Shown here one piece after another: positions 16,007-24,687 of a DNA stretch of 55,813 nt. Both the position numbers and the translations under genes were made by a program. The stretch is from Actinobacteria bacterium OV450. Lineage in GTDB: Bacteria > Actinomycetota > Actinomycetes > Streptomycetales > Streptomycetaceae. The stretch covers positions 1 through 55,813 of the forward strand of contig LJCW01000296.1 in the NCBI GenBank assembly GCA_001298555.1, in the 5' to 3' direction. Every line of letters starts with the position of its first letter. The stretch's first letter is position 1. The notes beneath the pieces are model-generated. The model did not search any database and had not been told where the DNA came from. It saw nothing but the letters and a program-made list of their open reading frames with translations.

Positions 16007-16366
16007 CGCTCCCCCTCCCCTTCCCCCCCCATGCCCCCCGCGGGAGGGGCCGGTCGGAGCCTGCCACATCCGCGGCCGCCGCGTGGCGGCTTTCACATGG
16101 CCGGCCCGCACCTCCTCGCCATGTCGCCGGATGATCTCCGGCCGTCAAGAGCCCCTGAAGGAAGCCCTGTTGGACGAGCCGCGACGTGGACTGCGGGATC
16201 CGTGGCCTCGGCGTCGCGTCCGTCTTCACCTGTGGAAGCCGGACCGGCCACGTCGGAGGGGGCGGCCGCCTTCTTCCGCCAGCACCTCGGCTGAACCCGA
16301 CGGGGTGCACGGGCCGATGCGCACGAGCCGTTGTGCCGGGCCGTCGCACACGGGCCGTTGGTGCGG
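16007..16366. other. Intergenic region, no gene seen
   Basis: These 360 bases lie between two minus-strand genes and must hold the promoter of the membrane-protein gene. The most visible feature is a run of C tracts at 16010-16035. No frame has convincing protein character and no hairpin with paired C-loops (6C RNA) is formed. Confidence 0.4.
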
Positions 16367-16927
16367 TCAGGCCGTCGACGACGACCCGGCCTGCGTCGAC
16401 CGCACCTCCTGGGGTGCCCGTGCGGGCTGCGGCGACGGGACCTGGAGGTACCGGGCGGCCTCGTCGGCGATGTAGGAGGAGGTGAAGGTGAACGCCCGCG
16501 GGGACGGCCCGTGCGCCTGAAGGTCCGCCAGCCGCTCCAGGGCCTCATCGACGGTCGGGAGGTGGCCGGCGGGAACCCACCAGAGGACCAGGTGCGCCTC
16601 GACGTGCCGCTCGAACCATTCACGGCGCCGACGCATCACCTCCAAGTGCCCGCTGCGGTAGGTGAAGTCCCACAGCGCCTCCTGGGTCTCCCACACCGAC
16701 ATGTTGACGATGACGTCCTCGCCCGCCGGCCGCAGTGCGGTGGCGTCGACGGCCCCCTCCTCCACGAGTCGCCACACGAACCCCGGCGCGCTGTCGGCAG
16801 CGGCGTTGACCGGGTCGAGCAGTTCGACGAACGCGGCCATGCGCGGGTCGTCGAGCGGATGGCGGAGCGTGGCGACGTTGATCTGGGCGAGGTGGACGGC
16901 GCGCGCGTCGTGCTGGGATGCGGTCAT
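16367..16927 (-). CDS. DUF3291 family protein
   Basis: Protein of 186 residues with the DUF3291 pattern: an opening HLAQINVATLRHPLDDPRMAAF, a central NMSVWETQEALWDFTYRSGH and WWVPAGHLPTVDEALERL. The fold resembles dimeric alpha-beta barrel monooxygenases, but no activity is established. It follows the SufR-like regulator on the same strand after 32 bases, so the two are probably one transcript and the protein may serve redox or iron homeostasis. The last 25 residues (QPARAPQEVRST and on) look disordered. Confidence 0.85.
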   Translation of the reverse strand: MTASQHDARAVHLAQINVATLRHPLDDPRMAAFVELLDPVNAAADSAPGFVWRLVEEGAVDATALRPAGEDVIVNMSVWETQEALWDFTYRSGHLEVMRRRREWFERHVEAHLVLWWVPAGHLPTVDEALERLADLQAHGPSPRAFTFTSSYIADEAARYLQVPSPQPARAPQEVRSTQAGSSSTA

Positions 16928-16959
16928 GACCGCATCCCAGCACGACCCTCATTTCTATG

Positions 16960-17634
16960 TCAATGGCTATTGTTTTTAGAACCCTGCCCCTCGACCACCA
17001 CGCAGCACTCCCCCGGCCGGGCGTCCATGCGCGCCCGGACCGGACCCTCGGCGCCGAGCAGCCCCTCCAGCAACGCGAGGTTCATGCCGCAGACGAGCGG
17101 CGGGAACCCTTCCGCGACCGCATGGAAGGGGCAGTTGCGCATGCGGACGACGGGTGCGGCTGCTTCGGCGTCCGCCAGATACGGTTCGTAGCCGCGTGCG
17201 GCCAGCACCTCCATGGCCTCTTCGAGGCCGGCGCAGGGCGCGGCCGATCCCCGCAGGGCCGCACCCCGACGGCGCGCGGCAGCGCAGAGCTCGGCATCCA
17301 GCCCGGCCTGCTCGGCGGCCTCGGCAAGCAGCTCAGCGGCGGTGCGGTAGTCGCGTGCGGGCAGCGAGACCGACCGCTCGGCCCGCGCCCGCGTGTACAC
17401 CTTGGCGGGGCGGCCCGCCCCCGGTCCCGAGCGGCCCGTCAGGCGACGGCTGCCGCTCTCCAGCAGTCCGGCCTCGGCCAGCTTGTCCAGGTGGTGCGCG
17501 GCGAGCGTGCGCGCCACCCCCACCGCCTCGGCGGCCTCGTTGCGGCCGACCTCGCGGCCCTGCGCCGCCACGTACTCGTACAGACGGCGCCGCACCGGAT
17601 CCTGCAGCACCACGATCACATCGATGTCCTTCAC
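16960..17634 (-). CDS. SufR-like winged-helix regulator with Fe-S-type cysteines
   Basis: Regulator of 224 residues. The N-terminal winged helix reads DPVRRRLYEYVAAQG then EAVGVARTLAAHHLDKLAEAGLL, of the ArsR/DeoR type. The C-terminal domain holds Cys168 (NCPFHAVAEGF), Cys182 (VCGMN) and Cys210/Cys211. That spacing (x13, x27) resembles the cluster-binding cysteines of SufR, so an iron-sulfur or metal sensor is likely. No suf operon is present here. The GTG start lies six bases after a -10 TAGAAT with no ribosome site, so the transcript is probably leaderless. The DUF3291 gene follows after 32 bases and is the obvious target or partner. Confidence 0.8.
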   Translation of the reverse strand: MKDIDVIVVLQDPVRRRLYEYVAAQGREVGRNEAAEAVGVARTLAAHHLDKLAEAGLLESGSRRLTGRSGPGAGRPAKVYTRARAERSVSLPARDYRTAAELLAEAAEQAGLDAELCAAARRRGAALRGSAAPCAGLEEAMEVLAARGYEPYLADAEAAAPVVRMRNCPFHAVAEGFPPLVCGMNLALLEGLLGAEGPVRARMDARPGECCVVVEGQGSKNNSH

Positions 17635-17903
17635 CCGGCCATTCTAGGAACAACGCAGATTGGAGTTAGAGCGGCGGCCGGGGCGGCCGGCCACACCCTC
17701 GCCCTCGGCCTCGAAGCCGCCCGGCAGGCCCGGGAGGAGCGCCGCGACGGGGGCGGTGAGGTCGGTCAGGGTCGAAGGCGACACCCTCGGCCGGGGCCCG
17801 GCGCCGGCGGTTTCGGAATCCGCAATTCCGGGGACGGTGTCCCAGCATCGCCGTGTTCGTCCCAGCGCCGCGACGGCGCCTGACACGACAGCCGAGGGAG
17901 ACC

Positions 17904-18650
17904 ATGGGTTGGAAAGGCACACGTCGGACGGCCGTGCCGGCCGCACTTGCAGGAGTGGTCGCCCTCGTCCTGGCGGCTCCGCCCCCGGTCGCCGCAGCGC
18001 CCCGGACCGGGACCGGGACCGGGGCCCGGACCGTGACCGCGCCGCCGTACGGCACCCCGGCCGCGCAGCTGCAGGGGTCCCCGACGCCGCCTCCGCCCCG
18101 CCTTCCCCGCGACTTCCGTGGCAAGGGCACGTGGATCGTCCGAGATCTGGACATCACGGTGCCGTTCACCTGGGAGGGCAGGGACGGCGACAGCCAGATG
18201 ATCGCGGGGGGCCCGCAGTACCCGATCTGGTTCACCAACCTGATTTACCACGACACGCTCTACACGCTGACGTACAAATGGCCCGGGCTGACCGAACATC
18301 CCTGCTCGGTCATCCCGGGCTTCGACCTGGAGGCGCTCAACCAGGTGCTTGAGAAGGCCCGGTTCGTCGGGCCGGAGACACTGCGGGGCACCCACCCGCA
18401 GCGGAAGGTGAACCACTGGAGGGCCGGCGTGGTCTTCCCGGAGCTGCCTCCCGGCAATCACCCGCGCCTGCCGCTCGCGCTCGGCGACATCTACGTCGAC
18501 GAGCACGACCGGGGCACCTTCTGGCAGGTGCTGCAGTTCGGTGTCCAGAACCTCTACGACCCCGAACTGGACGAGTGGCTGGTCATGGACACCTTCGAGC
18601 ACCGACCCGGCACCGTGACCCTTCCCCGGCGGTGCGCATCGCCCGGGTGA
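17904..18650 (+). CDS. Secreted protein of unknown function
   Basis: Exported protein of 248 residues. A Sec signal peptide (MGWKGTRRTAVPAALAGVV, cut near AAA-APR) is followed by a Thr/Pro/Gly linker to about residue 75. The mature domain is rich in Trp and Tyr (TWIVRDLDITVPFTWEG, YPIWFTNLIYHDTLYTLTYKWPG) and has two cysteines that could pair. I do not recognise the family. The ATG at 17904 has GAGGGAG three bases upstream, which favours it over a start 51 bases earlier. Confidence 0.75.
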   Translation: MGWKGTRRTAVPAALAGVVALVLAAPPPVAAAPRTGTGTGARTVTAPPYGTPAAQLQGSPTPPPPRLPRDFRGKGTWIVRDLDITVPFTWEGRDGDSQMIAGGPQYPIWFTNLIYHDTLYTLTYKWPGLTEHPCSVIPGFDLEALNQVLEKARFVGPETLRGTHPQRKVNHWRAGVVFPELPPGNHPRLPLALGDIYVDEHDRGTFWQVLQFGVQNLYDPELDEWLVMDTFEHRPGTVTLPRRCASPG

Positions 18651-18812
18651 GCACGCCCGGGGAATGATGCCCCGCGTCAGACCGACGGCGCCGTCAGGCT
18701 CCGAGGACGGACCGGCCTGCCCTCGCGGCAGCAGTCGCCGACCGGCTGCTCACCCCGGCCGTCCGACGGCCCCGCGCTCGGCCAGGGCGGAGGGGCCTAC
18801 TGCAGTCTGCGA

Positions 18813-19439
18813 TCAGCTGGTGTGGTCGGGGTCCGTCCAGTCGTATTCCATCTGGAGGGCGGTACGCCGGGCGAGCGGCTCGCCGAAGAGCCGGCCCACG
18901 ATGTGCAGGCTGGCGTCGATGCCCGCGCTGATCCCCGCGGAGGTGACGATGTCGCCGTCGTCGACCCACCGGACATCCGTGCGCACCCGGACGTCCGGCC
19001 AGCGTTCGGCCAGTTCGCCCTGGTCCTCCCAGTGGGTCGTGGCCGGACGGCCGTTCAGGGCCCCGGTCGCGGCCAGCAGGAAGGCCCCGGTGCAGATGCT
19101 GAACGTCAGCGAGGAGGTCTTCCGGCGACGGGCCAACCAGTCGATGACGCGCGCGTCGGCCTCGACCGCCGTGGTGACGCCGCCGGGGATCACCAGCACG
19201 TCGAAGGGCGGGTCCTCGTCGAGGGTGTGATCCGCGACGACCTTCAGCCCGCCGCGGGCGCGGACCGGTCGGTCGGTCGCGGCGACGGTCAGAACACGCA
19301 GCAGCGGCTCGTCGGCGGCGGTCCGGGCCAGTCGGCCGGCGGTGCTGAAGACCTCGAAGGGGCCTCCCATGTCGAGTACCTCGACCTCGTCGAAGACGAG
19401 CATCCCGAAGGTGAGCGGAGCGGTGGTGGCAGGTTTCAT
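18813..19439 (-). CDS. DJ-1/PfpI family protein (isonitrile hydratase-like)
   Basis: Class I glutamine-amidotransferase-like protein of 208 residues. The nucleophile elbow is ICTGAFLLAATG with Cys116, followed by RPATTHW, the arrangement of isocyanide hydratases and of GlxA sensor domains. The N-terminal strand FGMLVFDEVEVLDMGGPFEVF also fits. The ATG at 19439 is used; a start 27 bases earlier adds a few uninformative residues. It is divergent from a GlxA-type AraC regulator, 71 bases apart, and is the likely target of that regulator. Confidence 0.88.
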   Translation of the reverse strand: MKPATTAPLTFGMLVFDEVEVLDMGGPFEVFSTAGRLARTAADEPLLRVLTVAATDRPVRARGGLKVVADHTLDEDPPFDVLVIPGGVTTAVEADARVIDWLARRRKTSSLTFSICTGAFLLAATGALNGRPATTHWEDQGELAERWPDVRVRTDVRWVDDGDIVTSAGISAGIDASLHIVGRLFGEPLARRTALQMEYDWTDPDHTS

Positions 19440-19510
19440 GCCGCAAGCTTCGGTCCGCGCGGCCACCCCGTGACAGTGTCGTGAACGGCTTGCACCGCTA
19501 GGATTCCGTC

Positions 19511-20464
19511 ATGCACCATCACCGGATCGCCTGCCTCGCCTTCGACGGGATGGCCCCGTTCGAGCTCGCCACGGTCGCCGAGGTGTTCGCGGTGTCCCGG
19601 CCGGAGCTGGACGTGGAGTGGTGGTACCGGTTCGAGCTGTGCGCCGAGACTCCCGGTCCGCACCGGGTCGTGGGCGGCTTCGACATCGTGGTGCACCACG
19701 GCCTCGAACGCCTGCGGTACGCCGACACCGTCGTCGTACCGGGGGTGGCGGACGTACGGCACGACGTCTCCCCGGCCGTCCTGGACGCGCTGCGGGCGGC
19801 GCACGCACGAGGGGCGCGAGTGCTTTCCATCTGCACCGGGGCGTTCGCGGTGGCCGCCGCGGGCCTGCTCGACGGCAAGGAGGCGGCCACCCACTGGCGG
19901 CACGCCCGCCTGCTCCAGGAGCGCCATCCGCAGGTGACGGTCAACGCGTCGGTGCTCTACGTCGACAGTGGATCCGTCATCACCGCCGCCGGAACCGCGG
20001 CCGGCATCGACGCCTGCCTGCACGTCATCCGCAAGGACCACGGCGCCGGGACTGCCGCGCGCGTGGCCCGCCGCATGGTGGTGGCCTCGCACCGCGAGGG
20101 CGGCCAGGCCCAGTTCACCGAGCACCCGGTGGCCAAATCCCCGTCCGACGGCCCGATCGGCGTCGCCATGCAGTACGCGCTGGACCGGCTTCACCTGCGT
20201 CTGACCTCGGGTGAACTGGCCGCCGTCGCACACCTGTCGGTACGGCAGTTCGAACGCCGGTTCGCCGATGCGACGGGACTGCCGCCGGGACGCTGGATCA
20301 CGCACCAGCGGATCCGGGCCGGCGACGCACTGCTGGAGACCTCGGCGGATCCGATCGACGCCGTGGCCGGCCGCGTCGGCCTGACCGTCGCGGGCTTCCG
20401 TCACCACTTCGGGGAGACGATGGGCGTCAGCCCCTCGGCGTACCGGCGTCAGTTCCGGCAGTGA
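19511..20464 (+). CDS. GlxA-type AraC regulator with DJ-1-like sensor domain
   Basis: Transcription factor of 317 residues. The N-terminal 180 residues are a DJ-1-like domain with a conserved elbow (SICTGAFAVAAAGLLDG). The C-terminus is an AraC double helix-turn-helix: SGELAAVAHLSVRQFERRF, then IDAVAGRVGLTVAGFRHHF and the final MGVSPSAYRRQFR. A -10-like TAGGAT ends six bases before the ATG and there is no ribosome site, so translation is probably leaderless. It shares a 71-base divergent promoter with a DJ-1 enzyme gene of the same sensor family. Confidence 0.92.
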   Translation: MHHHRIACLAFDGMAPFELATVAEVFAVSRPELDVEWWYRFELCAETPGPHRVVGGFDIVVHHGLERLRYADTVVVPGVADVRHDVSPAVLDALRAAHARGARVLSICTGAFAVAAAGLLDGKEAATHWRHARLLQERHPQVTVNASVLYVDSGSVITAAGTAAGIDACLHVIRKDHGAGTAARVARRMVVASHREGGQAQFTEHPVAKSPSDGPIGVAMQYALDRLHLRLTSGELAAVAHLSVRQFERRFADATGLPPGRWITHQRIRAGDALLETSADPIDAVAGRVGLTVAGFRHHFGETMGVSPSAYRRQFRQ

Positions 20465-20588
20465 CCGGCCCGCACCGCCACAGCTCGGACCGGCCCGCTA
20501 CGGCTCGTCGAGCCGGCCGACGCCGGAGGCGACGAGGGGGGTGAGCGCGCGTGGCGACGGCGCGTTCGGGGCGGGCCTCGCGCACTGA

Positions 20589-20615
20589 GGAAGGGCTTCG
20601 CACGGTAGCCCTTCC
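20589..20615. terminator. Hairpin between convergent genes
   Basis: GGAAGGGCT and AGCCCTTCC form a perfect 9-bp stem with a nine-base loop between the GlxA gene and the oppositely oriented HTH gene, so it can stop transcripts from either side. A GGGACCCCGGGTCCC palindrome follows. Confidence 0.65.
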
Positions 20616-20658
20616 GCCGGGACCCCGGGTCCCGAGGTCCCCCGGTCCCGAGGTCGTC

Positions 20659-21273
20659 TTACGCGCCTGCGCTCAGTGCGTCCCGCTGGATCTGACGGGC
20701 GATCGAGCGGCGTACCGATGCGGAAGCGGTGGTGGCGACTTGCGAGGGAAGGTCGAGTCCGCGGCTGATCGCGTCGTACGCGGCCCGGTGGGCGGCGGGG
20801 AGCTCGGTCCGGTGCAGCCTCAGGTCCTCTTCGACGAGACGGCGCAGCTCGTCGACGTTCTGAGGGGTGAGACGTTTCTTCCCCCGGGTGAGCGCGTCGA
20901 CGAAGCCGGTGCAGCGGGCGGTTCCGGGGACGGTCTCGGAGATCTCCTCCGCGAGGCCCCAGAGCCGCCCCTCCAGCCAGGGGGCGTCGGGCTGACCGAG
21001 GGAGAGCCCCACGGGCCGCTCCGCGGCATCGGTCGCGGCATCGGTCCTGTGCTTCGCCATCTGTTTGGACACGGCGGGCTGACTCATGTCGGTGACGTGC
21101 GCGATGCGTTCCTGCGTCCAGCCGAAGCCCGCAAGAAGCTTGATCATTTCGGCGCGCAGCTTCCGCATCTCCTCGCCCGCGCGGATGACCTCGTTCATAC
21201 CGGCCAGGATCCGCTCGGCCTGCTTCTCGGTCAGCACCTCGGGGGGCTGATGCGCACTCTCTCCACCTGACAT
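20659..21273 (-). CDS. Helix-turn-helix protein, probably autoregulatory
   Basis: Cytoplasmic protein of 204 residues. The helix-turn-helix, FGWTQERIAHVTDMSQPAVSKQM (about 67-89), is preceded by a charged helix (AERILAGMNEVIRAGEEMRK). The rest is helical, with no known ligand domain. The ATG at 21273 lies directly inside the inverted repeat ATAACC-C-GGTTAT and six bases after a -10-like TATAAC. The mRNA is probably leaderless, and the protein likely represses itself by covering that site. The target beyond itself is unknown. Confidence 0.75.
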   Translation of the reverse strand: MSGGESAHQPPEVLTEKQAERILAGMNEVIRAGEEMRKLRAEMIKLLAGFGWTQERIAHVTDMSQPAVSKQMAKHRTDAATDAAERPVGLSLGQPDAPWLEGRLWGLAEEISETVPGTARCTGFVDALTRGKKRLTPQNVDELRRLVEEDLRLHRTELPAAHRAAYDAISRGLDLPSQVATTASASVRRSIARQIQRDALSAGA

Positions 21274-21284
21274 AACCCGGTTAT
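21272..21284. promoter_or_regulatory. Palindromic operator over the start codon
   Basis: ATAACC-C-GGTTAT is a perfect 6-bp dyad with a one-base centre. It covers two bases of the HTH gene's ATG and all but one base of its -10 hexamer. This placement is ideal for autorepression. Confidence 0.6.
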
Positions 21285-21361
21285 ACACCAACCGCGACGG
21301 CCTCGCCCGCACCCCCCGCCCCCGCGGCAGACGGCTTCCGGCCACCGGGGCCGCCGCCCCG

Positions 21362-22156
21362 TCAGGGCTTCCGGAGCTTCGCCGCGTAGTCCGGTACGGC
21401 GTTCTGGAGGTCCTTGGGCGGGCGCACGTATCCCGTCGACGGGGGACGCGGCGGAAGGTCGAACGAGGGCAGGGGAACGTCCTCGTACGGGACCGAGGAG
21501 AGCAGGTGGGCGATCATGTTGAGTCTCGCACTGCGTTTGTCGTCGCTCTCGACCACGTACCAGGGCGAGTCCGTCGTGTCGGTGTGGACGAGCATCTGGT
21601 CCTTGGCCCGCGAGTACGCCTCCCACCGGGTGAGGGACTCCAGGTCCATCGGGGAGAGCTTCCACTGCCGTAGCGGATCCTGCGTACGGCGGCGGAAGCG
21701 TTCCTCCTGTACGGCGTCGCTGACCGAGAACCAGTATTTGCGGAGCAGGATCCCGTCCTCGACCAGCATGCGTTCGAAGACGGGGCACTGACGCAGGAAC
21801 AGCTGGTGCTCGGCGGGCGTGCAGAAGCCCATGACGTGCTCCACTCCCGCGCGGTTGTACCAGCTGCGGTCGAAGAGCACGATCTCGCCGGCGGCGGGCA
21901 GGTGCTCCACGTAGCGCTGGAAGTACCACTGGGTGCGCTCCCGTTCCGTCGGCTTCGGGAGGGCGGCGATGCGGGCCACTCGCGGGTTGAGGTGCTCCGC
22001 GACCCGCTTGATCGTGCCTCCCTTGCCCGCCGCGTCGCGGCCCTCGAAGACGACGACCAGTCGGGCACCCTCCGCCCGTACCCATTCCTGGAGTTTGATC
22101 AGCTCCGTCTGGAGCCGCAGCAGTTCCTTCTCGTAGGCCGCCTTGCCGAGTCCCAT
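21362..22156 (-). CDS. ppk2: Polyphosphate kinase 2
   Basis: Enzyme of 264 residues that transfers phosphate between polyphosphate and nucleotides. The P-loop is FEGRDAAGKGG, the Walker B/lid region is VLFDRSWYNRAGVEHVMGF, and the downstream RKYWFSVSDAVQEERFRRR is typical of single-domain PPK2. The substrate (ADP, GDP or AMP) cannot be assigned. It is divergent from the GAF-domain kinase gene. The preceding HTH gene is on the same strand but downstream, so ppk2 has its own promoter in the 143-base divergent gap. Confidence 0.93.
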   Translation of the reverse strand: MGLGKAAYEKELLRLQTELIKLQEWVRAEGARLVVVFEGRDAAGKGGTIKRVAEHLNPRVARIAALPKPTERERTQWYFQRYVEHLPAAGEIVLFDRSWYNRAGVEHVMGFCTPAEHQLFLRQCPVFERMLVEDGILLRKYWFSVSDAVQEERFRRRTQDPLRQWKLSPMDLESLTRWEAYSRAKDQMLVHTDTTDSPWYVVESDDKRSARLNMIAHLLSSVPYEDVPLPSFDLPPRPPSTGYVRPPKDLQNAVPDYAAKLRKP

Positions 22157-22299
22157 GGCCTCTCCTCCCCGTCGTCGCCCAGCGCTTCGATCAAGTCAGT
22201 CACGTCCGGCTTCCGCGCGCAACGACGTCCGCCGGGCCCCGGCGTGTCGATACGCTGGTCGCGGGTCGGGCCGTCCGGCCTGGGGCGGAGGGGAAGCGC

Positions 22300-24024
22300 G
22301 TGGGTGTGGGGGATCCGTTGACGCAGGTGCCGAGGATGCGGCTGGACGAGCTGCTGGACGAACTCCAGGTGCGCATCGACGCCGTGCGCGGCACCCGCGA
22401 CCGGGTTCACAGCCTGCTGGAGGCCGTGGTGTCGGTGGGGCGGGAGCTGGATCTCGCCCAGGTGCTGCGACGCATCGTGGAGGCGGCCGCGCTGCTGGTG
22501 GACGCCGAATACGGAGCGCTGGGCGTGATCGGCCCCGACGGCCGCACCCTGGTGCAGTTCCTGACCGTCGGGCTCACCGATGAGGAGATCGCCGAGATCG
22601 GTCCACTGCCGGCGGGCCACGGCCTGCTCGGCGAGGTCATCCACCACCCGGAGCCGTTGCGCCTCACCGACCTCGGCACGCATTCCTCCTCCTACGGTTT
22701 TCCGGCGCACCACCCGCCCATGCGCACGTTCCTGGGCGTGCCGATCCGGGTCCGCGACGAGGTGTTCGGCAACCTCTACCTGACCGACAAGCGGGGCGGA
22801 GTCGACTTCGACACCGAGGACGAGACCGTGATCTCCACCCTGTCGGTGGCGGCGGGCGTGGCGATCGACAACGCGCGGCTCTACGAGGGGGCGCAGCTCC
22901 AGCAGCGGTGGCTCAGGGCGAACGCGGAGATCACCGAGAGCCTGCTGTCCGGCAGTTCGCGCCCGGCGGTGCTGGAGCTCATCACCCGCCGCGCCCGGGA
23001 GATCACCGCTGCGCGGCTCGCGGACATCGCCATGCCCGCGGCCGGTGTCGACGGCCTGGTCGTGGAGTTCGCCGCCGGCGCCGACCGGTCCGCGCGGCAG
23101 GGCCTGGTCGTCCCGTTCACCGGCACGCTCTCGGGGACCGCGCACCGGGCCGGCCGGCCCGTGACGGCCGTTCTGGCCCCCAAGGACGAGCGCTACCCCG
23201 CCGAGGCCCAGGTCCGGGAGGGCAACGGGCTGGGGCCTGCCGTGGCCGTCCCGTTGGGCACCGCCGGCGGGGACAGCCGGGGCGTACTGCTGCTCGCGCG
23301 CCCGGCGGGCGGCCCCGTGTTCGGCGAGGGCGAGCTGGAGCCGCTCGTCGCCTTCGCGGGCCAGGCCGCGCTTGCCCTCGAACTCGCGGAGCGGCGGCGG
23401 GACGCGGAGCAGATAGCGCTGCTGGAGGAGCGCGACCGGATCGCCCGGGACCTGCACGACCTGGCGATCCAGCGGCTCTTCGCCACCGGCATGACCTTGC
23501 AGAGCGCCGCCCGCCTCGTGGAGCACGAAGGAGCCGCCGAACGGGTCGGCCGGGCGGTCGACGACCTGGACGAAACCATCAAGATCATCCGGTCGACGAT
23601 CTTCGGGCTGCGCACCAGGGACCGCGAGAGCGCACCCGGCCTGCGAGCCCGGGCCGCCCGCGCCGTCGGCGACGCGGCCACCACCCTCGGTCATCCCCCG
23701 CGGCTCAGCATGGAGGGACTGCTCGACACAGACGTACCCGCCCAGATCGCCGACCACGTGATGGCCGCACTGGGCGAGCTCCTCAGCAACGCCGCCCGTC
23801 ACGCGCAGGCCACCCGGGTGGGCGTGGGACTCAGGGCTGCCGACGGCGAGATCGTGCTGACCGTCTCGGACAACGGCACGGGCATTGCGCCCCGGGGGCG
23901 CAGAAGCGGTCTGCGCAACCTCGACGAGCGGGCTCAGGGCCTCGGTGGGTCGTTCACCGTCGAGAGGCCTCAGGAGGGGGGCAGCCGGCTCGTGTGGCGG
24001 GCACCGCTCCCGAACGGCAGCTGA
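22300..24024 (+). CDS. DosS/DevS-like dual-GAF sensor histidine kinase
   Basis: Soluble kinase of 574 residues, the same size class as mycobacterial DosS. GAF-A spans about 50-195, GAF-B about 218-360, then a HisKA_3 domain with phosphoacceptor His386 (ARDLHDLAIQRLFATG) and an ATPase domain (LGELLSNAARHA, VSDNGTGI, GLRNLDERAQGLGG). GAF-A contains GFPAHHPPMRTFLGVP; a histidine in that motif corresponds by position to the heme ligand of DosS, so gas or redox sensing is likely. GTG start with GGAGGGG six bases upstream. The probable partner regulator lies 1.25 kb downstream. Confidence 0.9.
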   Translation: MGVGDPLTQVPRMRLDELLDELQVRIDAVRGTRDRVHSLLEAVVSVGRELDLAQVLRRIVEAAALLVDAEYGALGVIGPDGRTLVQFLTVGLTDEEIAEIGPLPAGHGLLGEVIHHPEPLRLTDLGTHSSSYGFPAHHPPMRTFLGVPIRVRDEVFGNLYLTDKRGGVDFDTEDETVISTLSVAAGVAIDNARLYEGAQLQQRWLRANAEITESLLSGSSRPAVLELITRRAREITAARLADIAMPAAGVDGLVVEFAAGADRSARQGLVVPFTGTLSGTAHRAGRPVTAVLAPKDERYPAEAQVREGNGLGPAVAVPLGTAGGDSRGVLLLARPAGGPVFGEGELEPLVAFAGQAALALELAERRRDAEQIALLEERDRIARDLHDLAIQRLFATGMTLQSAARLVEHEGAAERVGRAVDDLDETIKIIRSTIFGLRTRDRESAPGLRARAARAVGDAATTLGHPPRLSMEGLLDTDVPAQIADHVMAALGELLSNAARHAQATRVGVGLRAADGEIVLTVSDNGTGIAPRGRRSGLRNLDERAQGLGGSFTVERPQEGGSRLVWRAPLPNGS

Positions 24025-24052
24025 GGAACAGCCCTGACGAGGACCGCAGTCG

Positions 24053-24559
24053 TCAGCACGCCGCCGGCGCGGGTCGCGGTGGCGTGGGCCGCGGTGGCGC
24101 CGCCTCCAGGCGGAATCCGGTGACGAGGTCCGGGCGGATCCGCAGGGCGCCGGTCATCGCCTGCGCCACCCACGGGTGCACCAGGTCCGCATACCGGTCG
24201 GCATCGTCGGCGTCCGTCACCGGGCTCGCATAGCCGGTGACGACGACGCTCCAGCCGAGGTGCGTGTCGGGATCGATGACGTCCGCTTCGTAGGCCACCA
24301 CCACACCGGGAGCGTCGGCCGGTGCCGCCAGAGAGGCCAGGGCCCCGCCCCCGTGGATCCGGATGACGATGTCCTCCCCGTCGACGACATGGTTCACCGG
24401 CCGGACGGCGGGCAGCGCGTGCTGCGTGAAGACGATGCGTCCCAGTGACACCGTCGCGAGAAGTCTCAGGGCCTCCGCCCTGTCCAGTTCCCGCATGTGG
24501 CGGGCGGCCGTCGAGGCTCCCGCCCGGCCGGCGGGCCGCCGTATGCCTTCATGATCCAT
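24053..24559 (-). CDS. PNPOx-like flavin/F420-binding protein
   Basis: Protein of 168 residues in the split-barrel pyridoxamine 5'-phosphate oxidase-like superfamily: ELDRAEALRLLATVSLGRIVFT, AVRPVNHVVDGEDIVIRI, then LGWSVVVTGYASPVTD. Members bind FMN, heme or F420; the cofactor is not evident. Such proteins are common members of DosR-type dormancy regulons. The ATG at 24559 has an AAGG about eight bases upstream. The tail is Pro-rich. Boxes resembling those of the DosR-like promoter lie upstream. Confidence 0.87.
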   Translation of the reverse strand: MDHEGIRRPAGRAGASTAARHMRELDRAEALRLLATVSLGRIVFTQHALPAVRPVNHVVDGEDIVIRIHGGGALASLAAPADAPGVVVAYEADVIDPDTHLGWSVVVTGYASPVTDADDADRYADLVHPWVAQAMTGALRIRPDLVTGFRLEAAPPRPTPPRPAPAAC

Positions 24560-24640
24560 CGCGTGCACCTTCGTCCGGCCCCGATCCGTCCTCGCGGCTT
24601 CCGATCTCCCAGCCTCCCTCGTGAGCCGGCGGCGGATCCA

Positions 24641-24667
24641 GGGCCGAACGGTCCCCTTCGGAGGGCC
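24641..24667. promoter_or_regulatory. GGGCC/GGTCC boxes upstream of the PNPOx gene
   Basis: GGGCCGAACGGTCCC (24641-24655) and the overlapping GGTCCCC with GGAGGGCC (to 24667) repeat the half-sites found between the STAS and response-regulator genes. They lie 80-110 bases before the PNPOx start and are a candidate site for the DosR-like regulator, though less symmetric than the other copies. Confidence 0.4.
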
Positions 24668-24687
24668 GGATCCGGACAGCTCCGCGA

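Noticed and set aside
16010..16035. C-rich tract as a 6C small RNA
   Set aside because: The 6C RNA needs two hairpins with C-loops. Here the C runs are not flanked by pairing arms.
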